Shown here: positions 34,220 through 41,957 of the stretch, piece by piece
Layout: each line of letters opens with the position of its first letter
Numbering within the stretch: the first letter of the stretch is position 1
Origin: Subtercola vilae
Lineage (GTDB): Bacteria; Actinomycetota; Actinomycetes; Actinomycetales; Microbacteriaceae
Assembly (NCBI RefSeq): GCF_004923255.1
Contig: NZ_QYRT01000023.1
Span: forward strand, 1-58,865
DNA length: 58,865 nucleotides
Reading direction: 5' to 3'
Notes under the pieces: model-generated
Told to the model about the DNA's origin: nothing
Database searches by the model: none
The model's input: the letters and a program-made list of their open reading frames with translations, nothing else
Translations under genes and position numbers: made by a program

Positions 34220-35044
34220 TCAGCCTTTCACTGCGCCCTGGAGCAACGCCTTGATGAACTGGCGTTGAAAGACGAGGTACACAGCTACCGTGGGCAGCAT
34301 CACGATGAGCGACGCGGCGAACAGCAGTGGCAGGGTGTCGATGTACTGGCCCTGGAACGCACCGAGGGCGCCCGCCATCGTGCGTTTGCTGGGGTCGGAG
34401 ACCATCACCAGTGGGAGGAGGAACTGGTTCCACGTCCACAGGAAGAGCAGAATCGCGAGCGCAGAGAGCGCCGGAGAAGCCAAGGGCAGCTGAATGCGAC
34501 GGAACTCCTGCCAGATGTTGGCCCCGTCGACACGGGCCGCCTCTGAGAGTTCTCGTGGTACGCCGATGAAATGCGCGCGCATCCAGAACACACTGAACGG
34601 CATGTAGAGCCCGATCAGGGGCAGGATGATCGCCCACTGGGTGTTGATCAGGCCGTACGAGGTGAACTGATAGTAGAGCGGAATGATGATGGCCTCGAAC
34701 GGAATGGTCAAGCCGATCACCATACCGATCAGCACGGCCCGGCCACCCGGAATGCGCAGGTTGCCGAGCGCGTAGCCCGCGAGCGTCGCGAAAAGCAGGG
34801 CGACGGGAACGACGACAATCACGATGAAGATGCTCGAGAGCATGAGCGTGGCAATGTTGCCGAGCTGGAACGCGGTGACGAAGTTCTCCCAGTGCGGGTC
34901 AGTCGGCCAGGCGAAACCGTTCGGTATGCGGTCGGGCGACTGAAGCGCCGCCGTCAGCATGCTGGCGAAGGGCAACAGGGTGAGCAGTACGACTGCGATC
35001 AGGAGGATTCTGCCGACGACGAGTTCGGTGCGGTTGACGATCAT
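34220..35044 (-). CDS. sugar ABC importer permease, MalG type (locus 2)
   Basis: A 274-residue permease with about six helices. It shows the EAA loop ELSEAARVDGANIWQEFRRIQLPLA, the preceding PFSVFWMRAHFIGVP segment and the C-terminal FIKALLQGAVKG, all diagnostic for MalG-type sugar permeases. The ATG at 35044 overlaps the MalF-type stop by 4 bp. It belongs to the five-gene operon binding protein, MalF, MalG, GH32-like, serine hydrolase. Confidence 0.93.
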   Translation of the reverse strand: MIVNRTELVVGRILLIAVVLLTLLPFASMLTAALQSPDRIPNGFAWPTDPHWENFVTAFQLGNIATLMLSSIFIVIVVVPVALLFATLAGYALGNLRIPGGRAVLIGMVIGLTIPFEAIIIPLYYQFTSYGLINTQWAIILPLIGLYMPFSVFWMRAHFIGVPRELSEAARVDGANIWQEFRRIQLPLASPALSALAILLFLWTWNQFLLPLVMVSDPSKRTMAGALGAFQGQYIDTLPLLFAASLIVMLPTVAVYLVFQRQFIKALLQGAVKG

Positions 35045-36015
35045 GAGTCTCGCTCCCTCGACAGGCGCTGAATGGGGAGTACGACGATGAGCACGAAGAT
35101 CAGAAGCACAACGCCGAACGCGGATGCAAGGCCGACCTGGCTCTGCACGAAGGCGAGCCGAAAGATCGCGATGCCGGGGACGAGCGTCGTCGTACCCGGG
35201 CCACCCTTGGTGGTGGTGTAGATGATGTCGAACGTGCCGAGGGCGGCGATCACCGTGATGGTGGTCAGTACGGCGACCTCCTGCCGCAGGCCTGGCAGCG
35301 TGATGGTGAAGAATTCACGGAACCAGCCCGCGCCGTCGAGACGCACCGCCTCGTAGAGCGAACCGTCGATCTTACCCATGCCGGTCAACAGCAGCACTGT
35401 GCAGAGACCGGTCAGCACCCACGACCCGATGAGGCCGACTGCTGGCAGGGCCGTATCGAAATCGGCGAGCCAGGAACGGGAGAGAAAGCCGAGACCAACC
35501 GCGTTCAGGATCGTGTTGATCGTGCCCGCCTGGGCATACATCCATGACCATGCGATACCGGCCGCGACGAGCGGAACGATCTGTGGAAGAAACAGGATCG
35601 TGCGCGAGACCGCCGCGAACGGCCCCTGTCGCATCGTGCGGAGGAGGTTCGCCAGCACGAGCCCGACGACGATCGGAATGATCGTGAAGAAGATGATCAG
35701 AATGAGGGCGTTGAAGATCGGGGTGAGAAGGGTGGGGTCGGTGAAGATCGCACTGTAATTGTCGAAGCCGGCCCAGGTCGAGGCCCCGATCCCGTTCCAG
35801 TTGTAGAACGAATACTGCACGGCGGTGAGAAGCGGGTAGACCACAAAGGCGAGGTATGCCAGCAGGGCGGGAAGCACCATCAGCCAGCCCACCATCGCGA
35901 TGCGCCTGGCGGAGCGGCTACGGCGGCGCGGCGCGATCGCCGGGGCCGCCGGCCCGGCTGGGGCGAAGGCAATGGCCCTCGTCTCAGCCGGGCCAGTGTG
36001 GGGTGTGGTGGTCAC
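35041..36015 (-). CDS. sugar ABC importer permease, MalF type (locus 2)
   Basis: A 324-residue permease beginning at a GTG that overlaps the binding-protein stop (GTGA). After an Ala/Pro-rich tail and SRSARRIAMVGWL it shows YLAFVVYPLLTAVQYSFYNW, the segment GFDNYSAIFTDPTL, and the EAA loop LYEAVRLDGAGWFREFFTITLPGL. It pairs with the MalG-type protein encoded next. The EAA loop has Val in the second Ala position, a common variant. Confidence 0.92.
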   Translation of the reverse strand: MTTTPHTGPAETRAIAFAPAGPAAPAIAPRRRSRSARRIAMVGWLMVLPALLAYLAFVVYPLLTAVQYSFYNWNGIGASTWAGFDNYSAIFTDPTLLTPIFNALILIIFFTIIPIVVGLVLANLLRTMRQGPFAAVSRTILFLPQIVPLVAAGIAWSWMYAQAGTINTILNAVGLGFLSRSWLADFDTALPAVGLIGSWVLTGLCTVLLLTGMGKIDGSLYEAVRLDGAGWFREFFTITLPGLRQEVAVLTTITVIAALGTFDIIYTTTKGGPGTTTLVPGIAIFRLAFVQSQVGLASAFGVVLLIFVLIVVLPIQRLSRERDS

Positions 36016-37361
36016 TTTGCGGCGAGGTCTTTCTCATAGAACGCCTGCGTCGCGGTCAGAAAGTCGGCCGGCGTCATCTTGTCGGTCAGCAGCAGCTGCT
36101 CGTTGGGCTGCAGCGAGCCCTGGTAGATGCCCGCTGTCGAGTTGGCCATGAAGTCGACGAAGCCGTCATCTGCAGCGACCTTCGCCGAGTTGGCCAGGGC
36201 AGCCTCAATCAGGCTTCCTGACGCCACGGTGGGCAGAGCCGCTGTCGGGTCGCCACCGGGCGAGGACCCTGTGACGTCGACCACAATCTGGCGGGCCTTG
36301 TCGTTGGTCGCGATCCAGTTCAGGAAGAAGGCGGTTGCGTCGGCGTTCTTCGACTTGGCCGGAATGGTGAAGGTGTTTCCTGCACCCATCGCAACGTGCT
36401 TGCCGCCGGCGGTGGCCGGGGGCATCAGCACGAATTCCGCATTGCCGGTACCGAGGCCCTTGTCGACGTTGGCGGCATCCCAGTTGCCGTCCCACATGAA
36501 CAGGCCCTGGCCCGAGGTGAAGTTCGAGACCATCGTCGTGTAGTTGATGGCGTTGACGTCGGGCGGGAGGTAACCTGCCTTGGCCCAGTCCTGAAACTTC
36601 GTTGCACCCTGTAGCGCGGCATCCGTGTTGATCGTCGCGCCCGGCTTGTTGAACATCCAGTCGATGAGTTTCTGCTTGTCGCCGTACTGGTTGATGAGAG
36701 CCTGCAGCACGAAGGTGCCGACGCCGTCTTGCATGCCGGTCTGAATAGGCAGTACGCCCGCGGCCTTCGCCTTGGCGAGGTCTGCTTCGAGCTCGTCGAC
36801 CGTGGCGGGCATCCCCGTGATTCCAACCTGCCCGGCGATGGTCTTGTTCATGTAGAGGCCGGTGACGCTGAAGCCGATACCGAATTGATAGAGCGAACCC
36901 TCACCGCGCACGCCGTCGGCAGTGATGCGGCCGCCCGCAAGCTGGCCAGCAGAGAACTTGTTCCACCCGTACGCGTTGAAGTAGGGGTCGAGGTTGGTGA
37001 GCAGTCCGTCTTTCACCGTGGTGCCGATGGTCGACTGACGAATGAGGTCAGGAGCATCTGCGCCCGCGAGCAGGCGAGGGGTGTTGGCTAGCAGGTTCTG
37101 GAAGCTGTCGCGGGTGATGTCGAATTTCACGTTCGGGTACTGCTTCGTGAACTCGTCGGTCAGATTGGATGTGACGGGAAAGCCGGTCTCATCCATGATC
37201 TTGATCGTGATGTCGCTCGTCGGGGCGGCCGTGCTCACAGTGCCCGTTGGTTGAGCAGCAACGGTGTTGTTACCGGGTGCACAACCCGTCACGGCGAGAA
37301 GCGCTGCTGCGACCCCTGCCGTGACCGCGAGTGCGCGACTGGCGCGCTTGTTGATCTTCAT
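36012..37361 (-). CDS. sugar-binding lipoprotein of locus 2 importer
   Basis: A 449-residue family 1 solute-binding protein. The signal peptide starts MKINKRASRALAV and ends with the lipobox VTGC. The mature region has ITIKIMDETGFPVTSNLTDEF and the family pattern YPNVKFDI, with GLFMWDGNWDAANVDKG in the middle. The ATG at 37361 is chosen for the AAGGAG seven bases upstream; in-frame sequence before it runs through the operator at 37409 and would not give a signal peptide. It takes up the sugar handled by the GH32-like enzyme, with likely control by the divergent LacI protein. Confidence 0.92.
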   Translation of the reverse strand: MKINKRASRALAVTAGVAAALLAVTGCAPGNNTVAAQPTGTVSTAAPTSDITIKIMDETGFPVTSNLTDEFTKQYPNVKFDITRDSFQNLLANTPRLLAGADAPDLIRQSTIGTTVKDGLLTNLDPYFNAYGWNKFSAGQLAGGRITADGVRGEGSLYQFGIGFSVTGLYMNKTIAGQVGITGMPATVDELEADLAKAKAAGVLPIQTGMQDGVGTFVLQALINQYGDKQKLIDWMFNKPGATINTDAALQGATKFQDWAKAGYLPPDVNAINYTTMVSNFTSGQGLFMWDGNWDAANVDKGLGTGNAEFVLMPPATAGGKHVAMGAGNTFTIPAKSKNADATAFFLNWIATNDKARQIVVDVTGSSPGGDPTAALPTVASGSLIEAALANSAKVAADDGFVDFMANSTAGIYQGSLQPNEQLLLTDKMTPADFLTATQAFYEKDLAAK

Positions 37362-37408
37362 GCTGTGACTCCTTTGTCGTGGTGCGCTGGGAATGCGTTC
37401 AGGTCGAT

Positions 37409-37426
37409 AGGTAAAAGCATTTACCT
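37409..37426. promoter_or_regulatory. LacI-type operator of locus 2
   Basis: AGGTAAAAGCATTTACCT, an 18-bp palindrome with one mismatched pair, matching the GTAAAnGC-like LacI-family pattern. It lies 48 bp before the binding-lipoprotein gene and about 100 bp before the divergent LacI gene. On the minus strand an upstream TTGACA (near 37465) and a TATATT-like box lie between it and the regulator gene, with non-ideal spacing. Confidence 0.72.
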
Positions 37427-37523
37427 CGATTAGGAATATAGTCACTTAAAGCGATCACCCTGTCAAGGACTTCGTGCGTGGGGTCTTCCCACCAGCGGTT
37501 ACGCTAGAGCCGAAAGGGGCGCC

Positions 37524-38603
37524 GTGGCTTCGAAAAGGGCAACACTGGCCGATGTCGCGCGCCTGGCGGGCCTCTCTCCCACCACCGCGTCACTCATCCT
37601 CAACGGCAAACCCAACACCCGATTCTCGGCCGACGCCCATCGCCGGGTGCACGACGCAGTGGCTCAACTCGGCTACCGGCCCAACATGGGAGCCCGCGCA
37701 CTGCGTACCGACCGATCTCTCACCATCGGTTTCATCTCCGACGTCGTTGCCACCACCCGCTTCGCGAGCGGACTCATTCGTGGCGCCCTCGAGCAGGCGC
37801 AGACTGCCGGCCACCTCTTGCTCGTCGTCGAGACCGGCGATGACGTCGACCGCGAGGTCGAAGCTGTGGGCGCCGTACTCGATCGCCAGGTCGATGGCAT
37901 CATCTTCGCGACAATGCGGGCGCGAGAACTTTTCGTACCCCCCATTCCCGACTCGACCCGTGTGGTCATCCTCAACGCAACGAGCGCACAATTCGGACTC
38001 TCCGTTCTGCCCGACGAAGAGCAGGGCGGGCGCCGAGCCGTCGACCTTCTGGTCGCAGCCGGCCACACCGACGACATCGCACTGATCGGCCAGAGCGATG
38101 ACGTCGAGGGCGACCTGTTCCGCTCTGCAACGGTCGCGCGCCGGGTGCAGGGTCTGCGTTCAGAACTGGCCGACTTCGGCCTGCGGTTCGTTGCCGAGGA
38201 GTCGTGCTGGGAGTGGGAACCCGAGGACGGGTACAGACTCGCTGCCTCGCTGCTCGACCGGCGAGACGATATCCGAGCCCTCCTCTGCATGAACGACCGC
38301 CTCGCTTTCGGCGCCTACCAGGCCTGCCAGGAACGCGGTCTGACCGTCGGCCGCGACATTTCGATCGCATCGTTCGACAACGACGAACTGGCCGCCTACC
38401 TCCGGCCTGGACTCACGACGGTCGGACTGCCGCACGAGGCGATGGGGCGCGCGGCAGTCGAACTGCTCCTCTCCGATGCGACGCCGGGTGAACGCCTCAT
38501 CAAGATGCCCGTCGTGAAACGCGCTTCCATCGTCGAGGGCGAGCGCCGTTCACCTCTCATGCAGCTCGCTTCAGAACGTCTGGCTGCGTACGATTCCGAC
38601 TGA
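37524..38603 (+). CDS. LacI-family repressor of locus 2
   Basis: A 359-residue regulator with helix-turn-helix LADVARLAGLSPTTASLILNG, hinge YRPNMGARALRTDRSLTIG, and a sugar-sensing domain containing VDGIIFATMRA, HTDDIALIGQSDDVEGD and GRDISIASFDND. In the recognition helix TTASLILNGK replaces the common TVSRVLNG, so it should read a distinct operator; the AGGTAAAAGCATTTACCT site in the divergent gap is the obvious candidate. The GTG at 37524 has AAAGGGG upstream. It is divergent from the importer operon it most likely controls. Confidence 0.92.
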   Translation: MASKRATLADVARLAGLSPTTASLILNGKPNTRFSADAHRRVHDAVAQLGYRPNMGARALRTDRSLTIGFISDVVATTRFASGLIRGALEQAQTAGHLLLVVETGDDVDREVEAVGAVLDRQVDGIIFATMRARELFVPPIPDSTRVVILNATSAQFGLSVLPDEEQGGRRAVDLLVAAGHTDDIALIGQSDDVEGDLFRSATVARRVQGLRSELADFGLRFVAEESCWEWEPEDGYRLAASLLDRRDDIRALLCMNDRLAFGAYQACQERGLTVGRDISIASFDNDELAAYLRPGLTTVGLPHEAMGRAAVELLLSDATPGERLIKMPVVKRASIVEGERRSPLMQLASERLAAYDSD

Positions 38604-38946
38604 GCGAACCACGCCATCGAGTCGCACCATGCGCCGCAGCCGGTCGCACAACGGATGCTCGACGCAAGTGAGGCGAGAGACTCAGCTCAGTCGAGCCCAA
38701 GCCACGCAAGGGTCTGCCCGAAAGACGAGCTCGCCGTAGACGGGGTCGCCGAGACCGTCGTACACCCATCGCGTGCCCAGAACCGAGTGCTGCATGGTGC
38801 CAATGAACCACCGCTCGGCGTCACCGAGGGGCGCCGAGCGGTACGTGACCGGAATCTGCATCACAGGCCCACCGCCAGCCCGAACGATAACCGTCTCGAT
38901 GCCCATGGCCCGCTCACCCAAACGGCCCGTCGCCGGGGCGCACTAC
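38604..38946. other. mostly non-coding gap with a gene remnant
   Basis: Between the LacI stop and the aldo/keto reductase promoter the only coding signal is the minus-strand remnant at 38682-38906. The remaining sequence shows no recognised RNA gene or repeat. Confidence 0.4.
38682..38906 (-). pseudogene. remnant resembling a maltokinase N-cap (CG0192-like) domain
   Basis: A short minus-strand frame from ATG 38906 to TGA 38682 encodes about 74 residues: MGIETVIVRAG, then MQIPVTYRSAPL, GTMQHSVLGTRWVYDGLGDPVY and LVFRADPC. The TYRxAPL and GTMxHSVLGxRWVYDGxxDPVY motifs resemble the maltokinase N-cap-like/CG0192-related proteins of actinobacteria, which are about 180-200 residues. Both ends seem missing here and a stop cuts it before the family's C-terminal part. 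It is most likely a decayed fragment, although a short functional protein cannot be excluded. Confidence 0.45.
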
Positions 38947-38975
38947 TTGTCAATCGGAGCATTGTTCCGTATAGT
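38947..38975 (+). promoter_or_regulatory. strong sigma-70-type promoter of the aldo/keto reductase
   Basis: TTGTCA (38947-38952), a 17-bp spacer and TATAGT (38970-38975) give the best consensus promoter visible in the window, about 54 bp before the start codon. The -10 box lies inside a small inverted repeat, GTTCCG (38964-38969) and CGGAAC (38978-38983), which suggests repression at the -10. Confidence 0.75.
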
Positions 38976-38983
38976 TGCGGAAC
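38964..38983. promoter_or_regulatory. inverted repeat overlapping the -10 box
   Basis: GTTCCG and CGGAAC are a perfect 6-bp inverted repeat with 8 bp between them, centred on the TATAGT -10 box of the aldo/keto reductase promoter. It is a candidate operator for an unlinked TetR- or MarR-like protein. Confidence 0.45.
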
Positions 38984-39028
38984 GGCGATCCGTTTCACGA
39001 TCACTTCCCCTCACAGAAGAAGGTCTCC

Positions 39029-40048
39029 ATGCAATACCGCACTCTCGGGCGCACCGGCGTCTCGGTCAGCTCCCTCGTACTCGGCGCGATGAACTTCGGC
39101 ACCCTCGGGCGCACCACCCAAGACGACGTCAGCGCCATCGTCGACGCCGCGCTCGAGGGCGGCATCAACTTCATCGACACCGCAGACATGTACAGCGGCG
39201 GTGAGTCTGAAGAACTCGTGGGCAAGGCCATCGCCGGTCGCCGCGATGACATTGTGCTGGCCACCAAGGTATGGGGCCCGATGGGCGAGGATCGAAACCA
39301 CCGGGGCAGCTCGCGCCGCTGGATCATCACTGAGCTCGAGAACAGCCTGAGGCGGCTCGGCGTCGACCACGTCGACCTCTACCAGGTGCACCGCTGGGAC
39401 GCCACGACCAGCGACGAAGAGACCCTCTCGGCCCTCACCGATCTGCAGAGATCGGGCAAGATCCGCTACTTCGGCTCCTCCACCTTTCCTGCCTACCGCA
39501 TCGTCGAGGCGCAGTGGGCGTCGCGCGAGAACCACCTCGGGCGCTATGTCACCGAGCAGCCCAGCTACTCCATTCTGCAGCGCCGCATCGAGAGCCACGT
39601 GCTCCCTGTGGCCGAAGAGTACGGCCTCGGCGTGCTGGCCTGGAGCCCTCTGGCATCGGGCTGGCTGTCGGGCGCCATCCGCGAGGGCAAAGAGGTCACC
39701 ACGAGCCGTTCGACGCTGATGCCCCAGCGATTCGACACCGCGATTGCCGCGAACCGCGCCAAACTCGACGCCGTTGAGAAACTGGTGGTCGTCGCAGACG
39801 AGGCGGGTCTCACCCTGATCGAGCTCGCCCTCGGTTTCGTCACCGCGCATCCGGCCGTCACCAGCGCCATCATCGGCCCGCGCACCCTCGAGCACCTCAC
39901 CTCGCAACTGGCCGGGGCTGACACGGTGCTCTCGGGCGATGTTCTCGACGCCATCGACCAGATCGTCGCCCCCGGCCTCGACCTGGCGCCCGACGAGAAA
40001 GTCGACACCCCACCGGCCCTGCTCGACGCGTCGCTTCGTCGCCGCTGA
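39029..40048 (+). CDS. aldo/keto reductase
   Basis: A 339-residue NADPH-dependent oxidoreductase of the AKR superfamily, TIM-barrel type. It begins MQYRTLGRTGVSVSSLVLGAM, and the catalytic tetrad is visible: Asp50 and Tyr55 in FIDTADMYSGGES, Lys80 in LATKVWGP and His121 in LYQVHRWD. The C-terminal part has AVTSAIIGPRTLEHL, the cofactor-binding loop. It matches the AKR11/12-like bacterial group that reduces sugar-derived and other aldehydes. The ATG at 39029 has AAGAAGG upstream. It stands alone between two sugar loci under its own strong promoter. Confidence 0.92.
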   Translation: MQYRTLGRTGVSVSSLVLGAMNFGTLGRTTQDDVSAIVDAALEGGINFIDTADMYSGGESEELVGKAIAGRRDDIVLATKVWGPMGEDRNHRGSSRRWIITELENSLRRLGVDHVDLYQVHRWDATTSDEETLSALTDLQRSGKIRYFGSSTFPAYRIVEAQWASRENHLGRYVTEQPSYSILQRRIESHVLPVAEEYGLGVLAWSPLASGWLSGAIREGKEVTTSRSTLMPQRFDTAIAANRAKLDAVEKLVVVADEAGLTLIELALGFVTAHPAVTSAIIGPRTLEHLTSQLAGADTVLSGDVLDAIDQIVAPGLDLAPDEKVDTPPALLDASLRRR

Positions 40049-40093
40049 GCCGGCGCCGCTGAGCCGGGGGTGTCGGAGAAAGCGCGACCAACA

Positions 40094-40951
40094 CTACTTC
40101 ACCGCGCCCCCGGTGATGCCGGAGATGATGCGACGCTGAGCGAAGATGAACACGATCAGCAACGGCAGGCTCGAGATCACGACGTACGCGAAAATGAGGT
40201 TCCAGTTGTTCTGGTAAAGGTTGCTCGACGCGATCTGGAAGAGATTCAGCTGCAGCGTCGTGGTTGACCCGCCACCCAGCACGAAGAACGAGTAGAAGAC
40301 GTCGTTCCAGATGTACAGGCAGACCAGGATCGTGGCCGTGGCGATCACTGGCCTCAGCAGGGGCAAGATGATCGTGAAGAAGATCTTCAGGGGCTTCGCA
40401 CCGTCGATGCGCGCAGCCTCTTCGAGCTCGATGGGAATCGTTCGCACGAAGCCCGTGATGAAGAAGATGACGATCGACATGTACATACCCATGTAGACGA
40501 AAATCATGCCCGCGGGGCTGCTGGCCAGCCCGAGCTGGCGCAGCAGCAGAACGATCGTGACTACCGCCGGGGGCAGAATGAGCCCACTGATCGCTGCGGC
40601 GTAGAGAACGGATGCCCATCGGCTTGATCGACGCGCCAGAATCCAGGCCGCAAGCGAGCCGAACAGAATCACGCCAATGACCGAGGGAACCATCACCAAG
40701 AGGCTGCCGAGCAGCCCCCGCCACACTTCGCCGTCGGTGAAGGCCTGCACGTAGTTGTCGACGATGTGCCACGATGTGGGCAACGACAGGTCAGGCAGGT
40801 TCGCCTCCCCCTGGCTCTTCGCAGAGGTGATGAGCGCGAGCCAGAGCGGAATACCCACGGCGATGACGCAGAGCGCGATGACAACGACGGGCTGAACGAA
40901 TCGCACCCAGAGGTTCTTGTGGCGTTTGTAAGAAACTACGGCGGTGATCAC
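40094..40951 (-). CDS. sugar ABC importer permease, MalG type (locus 3)
   Basis: A 285-residue permease starting at a GTG that overlaps the MalF-type stop by 4 bp (GTGA), with AGAGAG upstream. Helix 1 (VVVIALCVIAVGIPLWLALI) is followed by SAKSQGEAN, the MalG pattern, and by the EAA loop ELEEAARIDGAKPLKIFFTIILPLL and the C-terminus RRIISGITGGAVK. Last gene of the alpha-galactosidase operon, convergent with the aldo/keto reductase. Confidence 0.92.
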   Translation of the reverse strand: MITAVVSYKRHKNLWVRFVQPVVVIALCVIAVGIPLWLALITSAKSQGEANLPDLSLPTSWHIVDNYVQAFTDGEVWRGLLGSLLVMVPSVIGVILFGSLAAWILARRSSRWASVLYAAAISGLILPPAVVTIVLLLRQLGLASSPAGMIFVYMGMYMSIVIFFITGFVRTIPIELEEAARIDGAKPLKIFFTIILPLLRPVIATATILVCLYIWNDVFYSFFVLGGGSTTTLQLNLFQIASSNLYQNNWNLIFAYVVISSLPLLIVFIFAQRRIISGITGGAVK

Positions 40952-41880
40952 AGTACGTTCTCTCTTCTGCGCAGGTAGCCGACAACGGGAAACGCAAGAA
41001 CCAGAACCAGGAAGAAGAGCACGAGGCTCATCGTTGTGGCCTGCGCGTACAGCCCGTATCCGAAGATCTGGAAGATGTAGATGTTGAGCACTTCGGTGGT
41101 CTGCGCGGGCCCCCCACCGGTGGTCGCCTGTACGGTGTCGAACCCGTTGAGCGATCCGAGCAGGGCGGTTGCGAAGTTGAAAGTCACAGCGGGAGCGAGA
41201 AGAGGAAATTTGACTCTGAAGAAGGTCTTCCACGGCCCCGCGCCGTCCATCTTTGCTGCCTCGAGTACGTCTTCGGGCACCGTCTTCAGCCCGGCGAGAA
41301 AGATGATCATCGCCAAACCCATCCACTTCCACGAGTTGACGAAGGCGACCACCAACAGGGTCCACGTCGTGTCGCCGAGCCAGGCGATGTCGACGTGCTG
41401 CCCCGTGAAGAACTCGAGGATGCCGTTGACGGCACCCGATGGCTTCAACAGTGCCTGAAAGATGTAGCCCACGGCGAGGGCCGACATGAGAACCGGAATG
41501 AAGAAGATCACGCGCGCAAACCGGTTGATCCGGGTGTCGCGCTCAAACAACACAGCCAGGCCCAGACCGAACAGATTCTGCAAGATGCCCACCAGCGCCG
41601 CATAGATCAGCGTCACCCGCAGGGCGGAGAACAGCGATCCGTCAGACAGCAGACTGCTGAAGTTGTCGAAACCAATGAAATTGATTTCGTTCTTGAAGGC
41701 CGACCAGTCGGTGAAGGCGTAGATGAAGTTGAAGATGGTGGGAAGAAAAAAGAACACTCCGAGCACCGCGAACGCGGGCAGCAGAAACCACGCGGGGTGC
41801 GTCGTGGTCTGGCGTCGCCTTGAGGTGCGCAGTCTGTTCCGCTGGAGTTGGCGGGGTGTCTCGACGATGGGGTAAGCCAT
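40948..41880 (-). CDS. sugar ABC importer permease, MalF type (locus 3)
   Basis: A 310-residue permease. ATG 41880 (MAYPIVETP) is chosen because GAGGAAG lies upstream and in-frame sequence before it is not conserved. It shows the helix FLLPAFAVLGVFFFLPTIFNF, IGFDNFSSLLSDGSLFSALRVT and the EAA loop DVLEAAKMDGAGPWKTFFRVKFP, followed by GFDTVQATTGGGPAQTTEVLN, the periplasmic part of MalF-type sugar permeases. It forms the channel with the MalG partner. Confidence 0.92.
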   Translation of the reverse strand: MAYPIVETPRQLQRNRLRTSRRRQTTTHPAWFLLPAFAVLGVFFFLPTIFNFIYAFTDWSAFKNEINFIGFDNFSSLLSDGSLFSALRVTLIYAALVGILQNLFGLGLAVLFERDTRINRFARVIFFIPVLMSALAVGYIFQALLKPSGAVNGILEFFTGQHVDIAWLGDTTWTLLVVAFVNSWKWMGLAMIIFLAGLKTVPEDVLEAAKMDGAGPWKTFFRVKFPLLAPAVTFNFATALLGSLNGFDTVQATTGGGPAQTTEVLNIYIFQIFGYGLYAQATTMSLVLFFLVLVLAFPVVGYLRRRENVL

Positions 41881-41957
41881 GGTGCTTCGTCTTCCTCTGG
41901 AGTGGGTGAAAAGATGGGTGGGGCCGCTGGATGACCCGAGCGGCCCCACCTGTGACG

